A stretch of 36,863 nt of DNA, taken from an uncultured bacterium. Lineage in GTDB: Bacteria > Planctomycetota > Phycisphaerae > Phycisphaerales > UBA1924. Of this stretch, positions 24,181-32,690 are shown piece by piece (position 1 is the stretch's first letter; the number at the start of each line of letters is the position of its first letter). The notes under the pieces are model-generated. The model worked only from the letters and a program-made list of their open reading frames with translations. It was not told the DNA's origin and searched no databases. The position numbers and the translations under genes are program-made. Location: positions 1 through 36,863 of the forward strand of contig CALKYH010000277.1 in assembly GCA_938003595.1 (NCBI GenBank), in the 5' to 3' direction.

Positions 24181-26121
24181 ATGTCGCTCCAGCAACTCAA
24201 CGACGAACAAGTGCGGACCTGGACCCTCGAGCAGAAGGACCGCTGGTGGCTGGAGAATGTGTTCAAGGGCGACATGCCGCAGCTCACGCTGCGCTCGGCG
24301 ATCACCGGGTTCCTGCTGGGCGGGATCCTGTCGGCGACGAACCTGTATGTCGGCGCCAAGACGGGCTGGACGCTGGGGGTGGGCATCACCTCGGTCATCC
24401 TGGCCTTCGCGTTCTACAAGGTCCTGGCGCAGATCGGGCTGGGCAAGGAGTTCACGCTCCTCGAGAACAACTGCATGCAGTCGATCGCGACCGCCGCGGG
24501 CTACATGACGGCGCCGCTGATCTCGTCGCTGCCGGCGTACATGATCGTCACCGGCAAGCCGCTGGGCTGGGGCGTGATCTTCCCGTGGATCGTGGTCGTC
24601 GCGTTGCTGGGCGTGCTGTTCGCGTTCCCGCTCAAAAAGCGGTTCATCAACGACGAGCAGCACCCGTTCCCCGAGGGCCGGGCCTGCGGCGTGGTGATGG
24701 ACACGCTGCACGAGGGCGACGCGTCGATCGGCATCTTCAAGGCCAAGCTGCTGGCCTTCGCCGCGCTCTTCGCGGGCGGGATCAAGTTCCTGCAGGCCCA
24801 CGGGATCCAGGAGTGGGTGCAGGGCTGGTTCGGCGTCAAGGAGCCCTGGACCTTCTGGGAGTTCTTCGACCGACCCTACTACTGGATGGTGGAGAAGGGC
24901 TGGGCGCCGATGCCGACCCTCGGCGGCGTGCCGCTGCCCCAGCTGACCATCCGACCGGAGATCGACCTGGCGATGATCGGCGCCGGCGGCCTGATGGGCA
25001 TCCGCACGGGCGTGTCGCTGCTCATCGGCGCCGTGCTCAGCTACGCGATCCTGGCGCCGTGGGCGATCGGCACGGGCGACATCGTCGGCGCCGTCCAGGA
25101 CGACGGCACAACGACCTACGGCTTCCGCGCCATCACCACCTGGGGCCTGTGGTGCGGCGTGACGATGATGACGGTCGCCTCGCTGCTGGCGTTCCTGGCC
25201 AAGCCGCAGGTCATCCTCAGCGCCTTCGGGCCGCTGCTGGGCAAGAACAAGGACAAGAGCGATGTGCTAAAGGACATCGAGCTGCCGATGCGCGTATTCG
25301 TCATCGGCATCCCGATCCTCGGCGCCGTGATCGTCTACATGGCGCACGAGTTCTTCGGCGTGAGCTACCTGCACGGCCTGATCGCGATCCCGCTGGTGTT
25401 CATCTTCACGCTCATCGGCGTGAACTCGACCGCGCTGACGGCCATCACCCCCACCGGCGCGCTGGGCAAGCTGACGCAGCTGACCTACGGCGTGATCGCC
25501 CCGAAGAACATCCAGACGAACATCGCCTCCGCCGCGATCACGGCCGAGGTCTCCTCCAACGCCTCCAACCTGCTCATGGACATCAAGCCCGGCTACATGC
25601 TGGGCGCCAAGCCGCGCCAGCAGGCGATCGGCCATGTCATCGGCATCATGGCGGGCGGCCTGGCCGCGGTGCCGCTGTTCAACCTTCTCTTCATGCAGAA
25701 GGGCATCGACGGCCTGCAGACCGAGGCCTTCCCCATGCCCGCCGTGTCCGTGTGGACCGGCGTCGCCGAGATCCTGACGCAGGGCATCGACACGCTGCCC
25801 GCCTCGGCCAAGACCATCGCCATCGGCGGCGCCATCGTCGGCCTGCTGCTGGAGATCATCCGCATCGCCACCAAGCAGCGGTTCCCCCTCTCGCCGGTCG
25901 CGATCGGCCTGGCCTTCGTGATCCCCTTCCAGACCTGCTTCGCGATGTTCCTGGGCTCGTTCATCTTCTGGCTCGCGGCCCGCATCTACAAGAACCCGGA
26001 GACCAACGGCTACAAGATCTGGGTCGGTTCCTCGGAGCCGATCTGCGCGGGCGTCATCGCCGGCGCCGCGATCATCGGCATCCTGGACGCCCTGGTCATC
26101 GCCTTCGAGCTCGCCAAGTAG
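24181..26121 (+). CDS. OPT-family oligopeptide transporter
   Basis: 646 aa, strongly hydrophobic with about 14-16 membrane segments. The N-terminal part has the OPT hallmark SATNLYVGAKTGWTLG (about 51-66). Further family-like segments are ENNCMQSIATAAGYM, a QHPFPEGRACG loop, the long segment around NSTALTAITPTGALGKLTQL, and SPVAIGLAFVIPFQT near the C-terminus. The family imports peptides or metal-chelate/siderophore-like ligands with protons; this bacterial branch has mostly untested substrates. ATG 24181 is preceded by GAAGGA at 11 bases. It is an independent transcription unit by its promoter. A weak GC hairpin (CGGCC/GGCCG, about 26128-26147) follows it. Confidence 0.92.
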   Translation: MSLQQLNDEQVRTWTLEQKDRWWLENVFKGDMPQLTLRSAITGFLLGGILSATNLYVGAKTGWTLGVGITSVILAFAFYKVLAQIGLGKEFTLLENNCMQSIATAAGYMTAPLISSLPAYMIVTGKPLGWGVIFPWIVVVALLGVLFAFPLKKRFINDEQHPFPEGRACGVVMDTLHEGDASIGIFKAKLLAFAALFAGGIKFLQAHGIQEWVQGWFGVKEPWTFWEFFDRPYYWMVEKGWAPMPTLGGVPLPQLTIRPEIDLAMIGAGGLMGIRTGVSLLIGAVLSYAILAPWAIGTGDIVGAVQDDGTTTYGFRAITTWGLWCGVTMMTVASLLAFLAKPQVILSAFGPLLGKNKDKSDVLKDIELPMRVFVIGIPILGAVIVYMAHEFFGVSYLHGLIAIPLVFIFTLIGVNSTALTAITPTGALGKLTQLTYGVIAPKNIQTNIASAAITAEVSSNASNLLMDIKPGYMLGAKPRQQAIGHVIGIMAGGLAAVPLFNLLFMQKGIDGLQTEAFPMPAVSVWTGVAEILTQGIDTLPASAKTIAIGGAIVGLLLEIIRIATKQRFPLSPVAIGLAFVIPFQTCFAMFLGSFIFWLAARIYKNPETNGYKIWVGSSEPICAGVIAGAAIIGILDALVIAFELAK

Positions 26122-26164
26122 CCCCCCCGGCCCGATTACCCGGCCGACTCAGCGCGCTTTTCTC

Positions 26165-26193
26165 TTGGAGCCGATCCGGGCGCGCGGTATCCT
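26165..26193 (+). promoter_or_regulatory. Probable promoter of the first dockerin-type gene
   Basis: TTGGAG (26165-26170), a 17-bp spacer and TATCCT (26188-26193). The leader to ATG 26231 would be about 30 bases and carries GAGAGAGG just before the start. Confidence 0.5.
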
Positions 26194-26230
26194 GACCGCG
26201 CGGCGTCAACCGCCGCGAGAGAGGCACACC

Positions 26231-27061
26231 ATGCGCCCATTCGTTCTTGTCGTTGCGCTGCTCGGCGCCTCGGAGATCGGTTCGGCGGCGACGGTCTGGG
26301 ACATCCGCGCCGACTGGTCGGAGACGCAGAATCCCAACGGCCCCTGGTCGCTCGTGGAGGGCAACCAGCCGCTGCCGCATGTCGACTCGTGGCAGTCGTC
26401 GCTGGGCGGCTGGTCGCAGCCCCAGCCGGGCTGGGCCCGATCCGAGAACGGGAACAACCGGCTGCCGTTCTTCTTCCTGAGCAACGGCTCCGAGCAGTTC
26501 GCCTGCGACTTCGGGCTTGGCGACACCGTGATGCACTCCTGGGACGCCGCGAACGGCGGCGTGAACGGTCAGGGCACGATGCGCTGGGCGGCCCCCTACC
26601 GCTGCTACATCCGTGTGCGGGGCGAGGTGTGGATGGGCCGCGACATCGGGCGCTCGGTCACGGTCTTGGTCCGCCGCAACGAGGCCACGCTGGTCACCGC
26701 GCCGCTCTCCAGCGGCGACGCGTGGTCGAGCGCCAACCCGTTCGTCCTCAACAACGGCGCAGGCCCCCTCCACATCGTGCAGATGAATCCGGGCGACCTG
26801 ATCGACCTGACTTTCCAGACCGTCTCGCCCGCCGGCGAGTTCGTGGTCGTCAACGACTACACGATCGAGGACCTGGGCTGCCCGCCGGACATCTCCCTCG
26901 ATGGCGAGATCGGTTTCGCCGACCTCAATCTCGTGCTGGGCGAGTTCAATCAGACCGGACAGGGCCTGACGGGGGACATCGATGAGGACGGCGATGTGGA
27001 CTTCGCCGACCTGAACCTGATCCTCTCGGCCTTCAACATGCCCTGCCCCGACGGCGCCTGA
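26231..27061 (+). CDS. Exported protein with C-terminal dockerin-like module
   Basis: 276 aa. A signal peptide (MRPFVLVVALLGASEIGSAA, cleavage near residue 20) precedes a beta-rich domain of about 195 residues that I do not recognise. The C-terminal ~60 residues are two dockerin-like repeats, IGFADLNLVLGEFNQ and VDFADLNLILSAFNM. The second has a full calcium loop (DIDEDGDVD); the first loop is poor in acidic residues. The protein ends shortly after a cysteine. Start chosen from the signal peptide and the adjacent GAGAGAGG. It heads a run of three dockerin-bearing genes, though the middle and last encode peroxidases. Confidence 0.88.
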   Translation: MRPFVLVVALLGASEIGSAATVWDIRADWSETQNPNGPWSLVEGNQPLPHVDSWQSSLGGWSQPQPGWARSENGNNRLPFFFLSNGSEQFACDFGLGDTVMHSWDAANGGVNGQGTMRWAAPYRCYIRVRGEVWMGRDIGRSVTVLVRRNEATLVTAPLSSGDAWSSANPFVLNNGAGPLHIVQMNPGDLIDLTFQTVSPAGEFVVVNDYTIEDLGCPPDISLDGEIGFADLNLVLGEFNQTGQGLTGDIDEDGDVDFADLNLILSAFNMPCPDGA

Positions 27062-27156
27062 GCTCGGGGGCAATACGCCCGGCTCCCGACCGTTGATCTC
27101 CCCGATCCAGCCACGCGGCCCGGCGCATCGCCGGATCGCGCCCATCGAGGGAGCCA

Positions 27157-28929
27157 ATGCCGATGCGTCTCCGCGCCGTCCTCGCCGCCGCCTGTCTCGC
27201 CAACTCCGCCTTCGCCCAGGCCCTGCTGCCCCCCCCCGCGCCGCCCCAGAACCCCGTCACCGAGGCCAAGCGCGCCCTGGGCAAGGTCCTGTTCTGGGAT
27301 GAGCAGCTGTCTTCCGACAACACCACGGCCTGCGGCACCTGCCACATCCCCAGCGCCGCCGGCGTGGACCCCCGCACGGCCGCACGCCACCCCGGCCCCG
27401 ACGGCGTCCTCAACACCGCCGACGATGTCGTGGGCTCCTTCGGCCTGGTGCGCGCCGACGACGAGCACGAGTTCGAGCCCGACCCGGTGTTCTTCCTCGA
27501 GCGCCAGGTCACGCGCCGCGCGGCGAACTCGATCATCATGGCCGCCTATGCGCCGCTGCTGTTCTGGGACGGGCGCGCGTCGGGCGCGTTCGTGGACCCG
27601 CAGACCAACCAGACGCTGATTCCGCTAGGCGGCGCGCTCGAGAGTCAGGCGGTCGGCCCGCCGGTGTCCGATATCGAGATGGGCCACGAGGGCCGCGACT
27701 GGGACCTCATCGTTCACAAGATCCGGCGCGAGACGCCCCTCGCGCTGGCGACGAACATCCCCGCCGATCTGACCGCGATCCTCGCGGCGAACCCGACCTA
27801 CCCCATGCTCTTCCGCGCCGCCTTCGGCGACAGCGAGATCACTTCGGCGCGCATCGCCTTCGCGCTGGCGACCTACCAGCGCACGCTCGTGCCGAACCAG
27901 GCGCCGGTGGACCTGAACCAGCTCACGCCCCAGCAGGCCAACGGGCGGAACACCTTCGTCAACGTCGGCTGCGCCATCTGCCACGGCGGCCCGCTGTTCA
28001 CGAACAACGGCTTCCGCAACATCGGCCTGCGCCCCTGGCAGGAGGACTCCGGGCGCATGGAGGTCACGGGCATCTTCGGCGATCGCGGGCGCTTCAAGGT
28101 GCCCTCGCTGCGCAATGTGGGGCTCAAGCCCAACTTCATGCACAACGGCCGGCTCACCACGCTGAACCAGGTGCTGGACTTCTACGCCGGGATCAACGGG
28201 CAGGTGGGCTTCCCGGACAACCGCGACCCGGCGCTGCCGCTTGCGATCCCCGGGCCGGCGCGCGCCAACCTCATCGACTTCATCCAGAACGGCCTGACCG
28301 ATCCGCGGGTGCGCGACGGGGTGTTCCCCTTCGACAAGCCCACCCTCGCCGGCGAGCGCCCGGGCACGAGGCCGGCGCTGCTGGGCGCGGGCGCGCCGGG
28401 GACCGGCGGGTTCACCCCGCGGATGATCGCGCTGTCGCCCAGCGCGATCGGCTCCGACGAGTTCTGTCTCGGCCTCGACGATGCGCTCGCGGGCGCGCAG
28501 GCGTTCATAGCGGTGTCCAGCGTCCCGCCGGTGCAGGGCCAGATCAGCGCGGCGAACCTGGTCGGGCCGTTCACCGTGCAGGGTGGCGGCGCCGGCTCGG
28601 GGTTCGCCACCTATCACCATCCCATCGCCGCCGACCCCGCGCTCGACGGCGCAACGCTGTTCTTCCAGTGGCGCGTCGCCGATCCATCGGCGCCCGGGGG
28701 CGTGGCGCTCTCGCCCGTCGCCGCGGCGACCTTCTTCTGCGGCCAGTGCGAGGCGCTCTGCCTGACGGACATCGACGCCGACGGCCTGGTGGGATTCACG
28801 GACCTGAACATCCTTCTCGGGCAGTACCTGTCCGCCGGAATCGGGGCCTCCGGGGACCTCGACGGCGACGGCGATGTGGATTTCGCGGACCTGAACCTGC
28901 TTCTGGGCGCTTTCAATCAGCCCTGTTGA
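27157..28929 (+). CDS. Di-heme cytochrome c peroxidase/MauG-type enzyme with dockerin tail (copy 1)
   Basis: 590 aa. A signal peptide (cleavage after NSAFA, residue 20) is followed by the di-heme peroxidase domain: GKVLFWDEQLS, CGTCH (59-63), the LFWDGRAS segment, CAICH (272-276) and PNFMHNGRLTTLNQVLDFYAG. The family reduces H2O2 with cytochrome c, or in MauG relatives oxidises protein residues. An extra region of about 140 residues (about 405-540) includes FFQWRVADPSAPGGVALS, followed by two calcium-loop dockerin repeats ending LLLGAFNQPC. Start ATG 27157 has GGGAG 5 bases upstream; ATG 27163 is possible. A perfect CCGGCG/CGCCGG hairpin (27120-27134) lies in the leader. Tandem paralogue downstream. 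Confidence 0.93.
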   Translation: MPMRLRAVLAAACLANSAFAQALLPPPAPPQNPVTEAKRALGKVLFWDEQLSSDNTTACGTCHIPSAAGVDPRTAARHPGPDGVLNTADDVVGSFGLVRADDEHEFEPDPVFFLERQVTRRAANSIIMAAYAPLLFWDGRASGAFVDPQTNQTLIPLGGALESQAVGPPVSDIEMGHEGRDWDLIVHKIRRETPLALATNIPADLTAILAANPTYPMLFRAAFGDSEITSARIAFALATYQRTLVPNQAPVDLNQLTPQQANGRNTFVNVGCAICHGGPLFTNNGFRNIGLRPWQEDSGRMEVTGIFGDRGRFKVPSLRNVGLKPNFMHNGRLTTLNQVLDFYAGINGQVGFPDNRDPALPLAIPGPARANLIDFIQNGLTDPRVRDGVFPFDKPTLAGERPGTRPALLGAGAPGTGGFTPRMIALSPSAIGSDEFCLGLDDALAGAQAFIAVSSVPPVQGQISAANLVGPFTVQGGGAGSGFATYHHPIAADPALDGATLFFQWRVADPSAPGGVALSPVAAATFFCGQCEALCLTDIDADGLVGFTDLNILLGQYLSAGIGASGDLDGDGDVDFADLNLLLGAFNQPC

Positions 28930-28956
28930 GGTCCGGCCGCGATCCTGTGCCATAAT
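28926..28956 (+). promoter_or_regulatory. Weak promoter candidate for peroxidase copy 2
   Basis: CATAAT (28951-28956) with TTGAGG 19 bp upstream (28926-28931), overlapping the end of copy 1. A TTGACA at 28976-28981 also occurs in the gap but has no good -10 at the right distance. The 123-bp gap suggests independent or internal initiation. Confidence 0.3.
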
Positions 28957-29052
28957 GGAGGGTCCGCAGAGTCTCTTGACAAGCGGACGATGTCGTCCAA
29001 TTGTTGAGCGGTTCCCGCCTGCTCTCCGTCCGCGAAGAAGGAGATCGACCGC

Positions 29053-30813
29053 ATGCGTCGCAGCGCCGCCCTGATGCTTGTCCTGCTGGCCGCGCGCCCC
29101 GCGATCGCACAGCTCGGGCCGGTCCCCGTGCCGCCGCAGAACCCGATCACCGAGCCCAAGCGTGTGCTCGGCAAGATCCTGTTCTGGGACGAGCAGCTCT
29201 CCTCCGACAACACGGTCTCCTGCGGCACCTGCCACCTCCCGACCTCCAGCGGCAGCGATCCGCGCATGACGGCGATCCACCCCGGGCCCGACGGCGTCTT
29301 CGGCACCGCCGACGACAAGCGCGGCTCCGTCGGCCTCATCCGCTCGGACGCCAACGGCGACTACCAGCCGGACAGCATCTTCTTCCTGCAGCCGCAGGTC
29401 ACGCGCCGCTCGTCCAACTCGCCGATCATGGCGGCGTACCAGCAGTTCCTGTTCTGGGACGGCCGCGCGCGGACCAGCTTCGTCGATCCCGACAGCGGCG
29501 CGACGCTGATCCCGACCGGCGGCGCCCTCGAGAGCCAGGCGGTCCAGCCGCCGAACTCTGATGTCGAGATGGCCCACGAGGGCCGCGACTGGGGCGCGAT
29601 CGCGCACAAGATCCGGCGCGATCGCCCGCTGGCGCTGGCCGCCAACATCCCGCCCGACCTGCAAGCCACGCTCTCGACGAACCCGACCTATCCCAAGCTG
29701 TTCAAGGACGCCTTCGGCGACCCGGACATCACCGCGGCCCGGATCGCGTTCGCCCTGGCCACCTACCAGCGCACGCTCGTGCCCAACCGCTCGCCGTTCG
29801 ACCTGAACCAGCTGACGCCGGCGCAGGCCTCCGGGCGCGCCACCTTCAACGCGTCGGCCTGCAACAACTGCCACACCACGCCGCTGTTCACCTTCCCGGA
29901 CTTCTTCAACATCGGCATCCGGCCCTGGCAGGAAGACGCTGGGCGCATGGAGTTCACGGGCAACCTCTTCGAGCGCGGTCGCTTCAAGCCGCCGACGCTC
30001 CGGAACGCGGGCATCAAGCCGGACTTCATGCACAACGGCCAGTTCACCACGCTCGAGCAGGTGCTGGACTTCTACGCCGACCCCTCGCAGCAGTTCCAGG
30101 ACAACATCGACACCTTCCTGCCCGTGGTCATCACCGGCACGGCGCGCACGAACCTCATCGACTTCATCCGCAACGGCCTGACCGACCCGCGCGTGCGCGA
30201 CGGGCTGTTCCCCTTCGACCGACCCGTGCTGGCCATCGAGCGCCCCGAGACGCGCCCCCAGTTGCTCGGCAACGGCGTCGCCGGCGCCGGCGGCTTCACG
30301 CCCTTCATGATCGCCCAGGACCCCGCGGCCATCGGCTCCGACGCCTTCCGCCTGGGCCTCGACGACGCGCTCCCCGGGACGCACGCCTTCATGGCCGTGT
30401 CGAACAATCCGCCGGTCAACGGCGTGCTCTCGACCGAGACGCTTGTCGGGCCGATCTCCACGCAGGGCACGACGCCGGGCACGGGCTACGCGACCTTCCA
30501 CTACCCGATCCCCGCGGACGCCCTGCTCGAGGGCCAGACGCGCTACTTCCAGTGGCGCGTGCAGGACAGCGCTGCGCCCGGCGGCGTCGCGCTCTCACCC
30601 GTCGCCGCCGCGACCTTCTTCTGCGGCGAGTGCGAGCAGATCTGCCTGTCGGACCTGAACGCCGACGGCGCCGTGGATTTCAGCGACCTGAACATCCTGC
30701 TCGACCAGTACCAGGCGCTGGGGCTGGGCTTCTCCGGCGACATCGACGGCAACGGCGTGGTGAACTTCGCCGACCTGAACCTGCTGCTCGGCGCATTCAA
30801 TCAGCCCTGCTGA
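29053..30813 (+). CDS. Di-heme cytochrome c peroxidase/MauG-type enzyme with dockerin tail (copy 2)
   Basis: 586 aa. A signal peptide ends near residue 20 (ARPAIAQ). Heme motifs are CGTCH (57-61) and CNNCH (270-274); FMHNGQFTTLEQVLDFYAD corresponds to the distal segment of the family. The layout matches copy 1 throughout, including the FFQWRV/Y-x-QWRV region, a CxxC pair (FFCGECEQIC) and a dockerin tail with NADGAVDFSDLN and DIDGNGVVNFADLN loops ending GAFNQPC. The two genes are a tandem duplication with diverged surfaces. A recognisable GAAGGAG-type site precedes ATG 29053. It ends convergent with the DUF1684 gene, with a planctomycete-type repeat in the gap. Confidence 0.93.
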   Translation: MRRSAALMLVLLAARPAIAQLGPVPVPPQNPITEPKRVLGKILFWDEQLSSDNTVSCGTCHLPTSSGSDPRMTAIHPGPDGVFGTADDKRGSVGLIRSDANGDYQPDSIFFLQPQVTRRSSNSPIMAAYQQFLFWDGRARTSFVDPDSGATLIPTGGALESQAVQPPNSDVEMAHEGRDWGAIAHKIRRDRPLALAANIPPDLQATLSTNPTYPKLFKDAFGDPDITAARIAFALATYQRTLVPNRSPFDLNQLTPAQASGRATFNASACNNCHTTPLFTFPDFFNIGIRPWQEDAGRMEFTGNLFERGRFKPPTLRNAGIKPDFMHNGQFTTLEQVLDFYADPSQQFQDNIDTFLPVVITGTARTNLIDFIRNGLTDPRVRDGLFPFDRPVLAIERPETRPQLLGNGVAGAGGFTPFMIAQDPAAIGSDAFRLGLDDALPGTHAFMAVSNNPPVNGVLSTETLVGPISTQGTTPGTGYATFHYPIPADALLEGQTRYFQWRVQDSAAPGGVALSPVAAATFFCGECEQICLSDLNADGAVDFSDLNILLDQYQALGLGFSGDIDGNGVVNFADLNLLLGAFNQPC

Positions 30814-30833
30814 GCCCCTCCCTCAAATCCTGC

Positions 30834-30860
30834 CAGAACCCCAAGCGCAAGCGCGGGGCC
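30834..30860. repeat. Planctomycete-type intergenic repeat (CCCCAAGCGCAAGCG)
   Basis: The stretch reads CCCCAAGCGCAAGCGCGGGG in its core, with CCCC/GGGG ends and two GCGC blocks. From memory, close variants recur between genes in planctomycete genomes, where they yield spurious NPKRKRG peptides. Only one copy is in this window. It lies between convergent genes and could act as a boundary or terminator-like structure. Confidence 0.5.
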
Positions 30861-30959
30861 TTGTGCGCGTCTTGATCGATCGAGCCCGGTCGGATGTCTG
30901 CGCCCGGGGCCCGTCGCTCGCGCTCCGGGTTCCGAAGGAAGGATGAGGCTCGCGCCGGC

Positions 30960-31892
30960 TTACTGCTCGCTCGACTTGACCGCCTTCTCGCCGGCCCGGA
31001 TCGGGATCGGCAGGCGGTTGTTGGCGGTGGGCAGCTCGCAGGTGGAGTAGGCCGTGAAGGCGCAGGGCGGGTTGTAGGCGCGGTTGAAGTCCACGATGGC
31101 CGTGTCGCCCTCGTCGATCTTCACGTACAGGAAGCGGCCGCCGCCGTGGGTCTCGGCGCCGTTGGTCGTGTCGCCGAAGACCACGAACAGGCTGTCGAAA
31201 GTCCCTTGGGCGTCGAGGCGGCGCTCCTGCCCGTCGAGGTCGAACACCAGCGTCGCGTCGCGCGGCGCATCCGCGGTGTAGCCCAGGACATTCGTGACCG
31301 CCATGGTCTCGCCCTTCTCGTGGCGCTCGATGCGCGCGGTCACGCGCAGCGCCGGGTCGAACGCGTAGCGCTCGACCCCCTTGAAGTGCAGGCGCACCGG
31401 GCTGGCGTTGTCGCGCACGCGCAGCGCCAGGGCGTCGTTGCGCCGGACCAGCGCCACCGACACCGTGCCGCTGCGCAGGTAGGACTCGGGCCCCTGGTCC
31501 TCGGTGAGCGTGACGCTGTCCACCGGCATGCCGTTCATGGTCATGGCCGCGCCCGGCGCCGCGACGAAGCGCACGGTGTCGCCGCTCTTCGTAAAGGTCC
31601 CCGCGAGGTCGACGCCGAGCCCCTCGTAGCGCAGGTCGGCCTTCTCCCCGGCGCCGATGGTGGTCTTGCCCTCGTCGAGGAAATCCAGGCCGACCAGCGT
31701 CAACCAGCCATCCTCGGCCGAGAGGCGCTCGATCCGCTCGGCGTGCCAGGCGTTCCAGTCGGCTTCCAACGCGTGAGTCTCGGTCTGGGTCATGGCGGCG
31801 GGCTCGGCCGGCGGCGTGGCGCCGGCGGGTGCAACGGCCGCGCTGTGCCCGGCCACGACGAGCAGGACGACGGTGAGGGGCGATCGCGGCAT
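30960..31892 (-). CDS. DUF1684-family exported protein
   Basis: 310 aa. A signal peptide (MPRSPLTVVLLVVAG, cleavage around residue 25) is followed by the DUF1684 domain. Its hallmarks are DGWLTLVGLDFLDEG near the start of the domain and FNRAYNPPCAFTAYSTCELP near the C-terminus, followed by NNRLPIPIRAGEK. The biochemical function of the family is not established. ATG 31892 was chosen for the signal peptide, with a GGAG about 9 bases upstream and TACCCT (31926-31931) as a possible -10. It is convergent with peroxidase copy 2 and divergent from pyrophosphatase across 125 bp. It contains the ACGT at 31123. Confidence 0.9.
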   Translation of the reverse strand: MPRSPLTVVLLVVAGHSAAVAPAGATPPAEPAAMTQTETHALEADWNAWHAERIERLSAEDGWLTLVGLDFLDEGKTTIGAGEKADLRYEGLGVDLAGTFTKSGDTVRFVAAPGAAMTMNGMPVDSVTLTEDQGPESYLRSGTVSVALVRRNDALALRVRDNASPVRLHFKGVERYAFDPALRVTARIERHEKGETMAVTNVLGYTADAPRDATLVFDLDGQERRLDAQGTFDSLFVVFGDTTNGAETHGGGRFLYVKIDEGDTAIVDFNRAYNPPCAFTAYSTCELPTANNRLPIPIRAGEKAVKSSEQ

Positions 31893-31972
31893 GATCTGGG
31901 CTCCAATGGGGCGGCGGACAGGAGAAGGGTACCCCGCCCGTGGGCGGCGCGGCGCCGCCCGCCCCCCACCGC

Positions 31973-31978
31973 TACGCT
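31973..31978 (+). promoter_or_regulatory. -10 element TACGCT upstream of pyrophosphatase
   Basis: The same TACGCT hexamer found before other genes here lies 39 bases before ATG 32018. No clear -35 at 16-18 bp. Confidence 0.4.
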
Positions 31979-32017
31979 CTGGCTCGTCACCCGCCACCAC
32001 TCGAAAGACAACCCCTC

Positions 32018-32554
32018 ATGCCCTTCCGCAACGTGTTCGACGGCATTCCCCCAGGCACCAACATCCCCGAGGTGGTCAACGCCATCATCGAGATCCCCAA
32101 GGGCCGGCGGACCAAGTTCGAGATCGACAAGAAGTACGGCGTTGTGAAGTTCGACCGCTACCTCTACTCCGCGGCGCACTATCCCGGGGACTACGGCTAC
32201 ATCCCCCAGACCCTCGCCGAGGACGGCGACCCCCTCGACATCCTCGTCATGGTGAACGAGCCGACCTTCTCCGGTTGCCTCATCGAGACGCGGGTGCTCG
32301 GGCTCTTCCGGATGCGCGACAACGGCGACAACGACTTCAAGGTCTTCGGCGTGCCGAACACCGACCCGCTGTTCTCCGAGTACCGCGACCTCACCCGTGT
32401 GCCCCATCACTTCCTGTACGAGGTGGAGCACTTCTTCGCGACCTACAAGCAGCTCGAGGGCGTGGCCGTCGAGACCATCGGCTGGTCGGGCGCGGCGGAC
32501 GCCACCGCCGAGGTCGCCTCCTGCATCAAGCGCTACGCCGAGGCCCCCAAGTAG
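32018..32554 (+). CDS. ppa: Inorganic pyrophosphatase (family I)
   Basis: 178 aa, the usual bacterial length. Soluble cytoplasmic enzyme that hydrolyses pyrophosphate to phosphate, pulling biosynthetic reactions forward. The family I signature is DGDPLDI, preceded by YPGDYGYIPQT and IEIPKGRRTKFEIDKKYG with the conserved Lys/Glu/Arg positions. ATG 32018 was chosen because the conserved N-terminus begins just after it; the frame is open further upstream but that sequence is the promoter region. It carries an ACGT at 32031. The next gene has its own promoter. Confidence 0.96.
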   Translation: MPFRNVFDGIPPGTNIPEVVNAIIEIPKGRRTKFEIDKKYGVVKFDRYLYSAAHYPGDYGYIPQTLAEDGDPLDILVMVNEPTFSGCLIETRVLGLFRMRDNGDNDFKVFGVPNTDPLFSEYRDLTRVPHHFLYEVEHFFATYKQLEGVAVETIGWSGAADATAEVASCIKRYAEAPK

Positions 32555-32604
32555 GCGATCCTGATAGGATCCCGTACGGCCCGAACAAAATCAGCACAGA
32601 TCAC

Positions 32605-32632
32605 TTGACAGGCACCAAACATGGTGTACGCT
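32605..32632 (+). promoter_or_regulatory. Sigma70-like promoter flanked by 10-bp repeats
   Basis: TTGACA (32605-32610), a 16-bp spacer and TACGCT (32627-32632). Two perfect copies of CCGTACGGCC, containing the palindrome CCGTACGG, lie at 32572-32581 and 32635-32644. The second covers the expected transcription start, so they may be operators. Confidence 0.6.
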
Positions 32633-32690
32633 CTCCGTACGGCCGGGCCTTGCCCCACTCCCGGGGCCGCCCAGCCGCAGGAGAACCGCC

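Noticed and set aside
27625..30501. A minus-strand open frame of about 950 codons opposite the peroxidase genes
   Set aside because: The plus strand encodes two heme proteins with signal peptides. The antisense translation is Arg/Val/Gly-rich and repeats only because the two peroxidase genes are duplicates.
26880..30813. PEP-CTERM sorting signals at the ends of the three exported proteins
   Set aside because: The tails are calcium-loop repeats ending near a cysteine, with no PEP motif, membrane helix or terminal Arg cluster.
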